From Euzebya rosea (GTDB lineage: Bacteria; Actinomycetota; Nitriliruptoria; Euzebyales; Euzebyaceae): a DNA stretch of 64,000 bases. Positions 63,692-64,000 of this stretch are shown in pieces. Location: NCBI RefSeq assembly GCF_003073135.1, contig NZ_PGDQ01000003.1, positions 372,001-436,000 of the forward strand, in the 5' to 3' direction. How positions within the stretch are numbered: position 1 is the stretch's first letter; each line of letters starts with the position of its first letter. The position numbers and the translations under genes are program-made. The notes beneath the pieces are model-generated. The model had not been told where the DNA came from and made no database searches. It saw only the letters and a list, made by a program, of their open reading frames with translations.

Positions 63692-64000
63692 TCAACCGTC
63701 GGTGCGGAACAGCCGAGCCCGCTCGCGGATCGCGTTCCGCTCGCTGCGGGAGAACCGGTCGAGGTTGCCCAGGATCGGGGCCATCCGATGGTTGGCCGAC
63801 AGCGTCGTCCGATGCCGCGACAGGAAGTCCCAGTACAACGCGTTGAACGGGCACGAGTCGTCCTCGGTGCGGGTGCGGTGGTCGAACGCGCACCCGTCGC
63901 AGTGGGTCGTCATCCTGTTGACGTAGCGGGCGGTCGAGGCGTACGGCTTGGTGGCCATCACCCCTCCGTCGGCCCACTGCGACATGCCGATGACGTTGGG
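63692..64000 (-). CDS. C-terminal part of an iron-sulfur bacterial cryptochrome/photolyase (FeS-BCP, PhrB-like), partial
   Basis: The last 102 residues of a gene that continues past the window edge; its start is outside. The conserved NVIGMSQWADGGVMATKPYA-type helix region, YVNRMTTHCDGCAFDHRTR, then DDSCPFNALYWDFLSRHR and LSANHRM match the C-terminus of PhrB-type (6-4) photolyases. The Cys residues in CDGC and SCPF are three of the usual four cluster ligands; the fourth would be upstream. Convergent with nei, 13 nt apart. Repairs UV lesions or senses light. Confidence 0.87.
   Translation of the reverse strand, partial: PNVIGMSQWADGGVMATKPYASTARYVNRMTTHCDGCAFDHRTRTEDDSCPFNALYWDFLSRHRTTLSANHRMAPILGNLDRFSRSERNAIRERARLFRTDG

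Overview
The window is 64 kb of very GC-rich (roughly 70%), densely coding bacterial chromosome. There are no rRNA genes, CRISPR array, insertion sequence or phage gene. Gene order and content point to a deep-branching, aerobic actinobacterium, most likely Euzebya/Nitriliruptoria-like. Clues are the order uppS ... glyS, dgt-like, dnaG, sigA; secreted cell-wall-binding-repeat (CWB2) proteins; monomeric NADP isocitrate dehydrogenase; the 180-kDa type NAD-glutamate dehydrogenase; GpgS; and an LPXTG protein. The taxonomy is inference; nothing here is diagnostic alone.

Layout. 0-5.5 kb: uppS (probably truncated by the window edge), a CWB2 protein, a membrane-fused spermidine-synthase-like protein and a DUF2332 protein. 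5.5-8.8 kb: deoC with a full aldehyde dehydrogenase and a translationally coupled half-length one. 9.0-13.6 kb: a general L-amino-acid ABC transporter (aapJQMP), with strong hairpins after the binding-protein gene. 13.7-20.5 kb: TetR, glyS, a small membrane protein, a dGTPase-like protein with a damaged HD motif, dnaG and the principal sigma factor. 20.5-30.7 kb: tRNA-Asn, a secreted choice-of-anchor-B protein (copy A), monomeric icd, a DUF1905 protein, a secreted serine protease, an SDR, a cupredoxin lipoprotein, a CAU tRNA, a small lipoprotein, a methyltransferase and tRNA-Cys. 30.8-37.7 kb: lipoprotein, LPXTG protein, AarF/UbiB kinase, a ten-residue-repeat membrane protein, and PP2C-cysQ-SRPBCC. 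37.7-42.8 kb: tandem choice-of-anchor-B copies B and C and acetoacetyl-CoA synthetase. 42.8-52.1 kb: a CWB2-RlpA fusion, a universal stress protein, an ACT-domain protein, the giant NAD-GDH and citrate synthase. 52.2-60.6 kb: a GH13_18 phosphorylase convergent with gpgS, which follows a complete caa3-type cytochrome oxidase operon (ctaCDEFG plus a cupredoxin). 60.9-64 kb: a two-component system, a Nei-type DNA glycosylase and the end of an iron-sulfur photolyase.

How it fits together. The metabolic genes describe an aerobic heterotroph. It imports amino acids (aap), deaminates glutamate (NAD-GDH), runs the TCA cycle (gltA, icd), activates acetoacetate, degrades deoxynucleosides (deoC/ALDH) and respires with a caa3 oxidase. 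GpgS and the GH13_18 enzyme suggest a glucosylglycerate synthesis and recycling loop, fitting a marine or osmotically variable habitat. The envelope genes (CWB2, CWB2-RlpA, LPXTG, three choice-of-anchor-B proteins, lipoproteins) indicate a complex monoderm surface.

Most unusual points: a shared inverted-repeat leader in front of all three choice-of-anchor-B genes; the GpgS/GH13_18 pair; the HD-to-RD dGTPase-like protein next to dnaG; the catalytic-domain-less ALDH; the CWB2-RlpA fusion; and the repeat-rich gdh/gltA intergenic region, where the gltA stop codon lies in a hairpin loop. None amounts to a clearly new multi-gene defence or secretion system.
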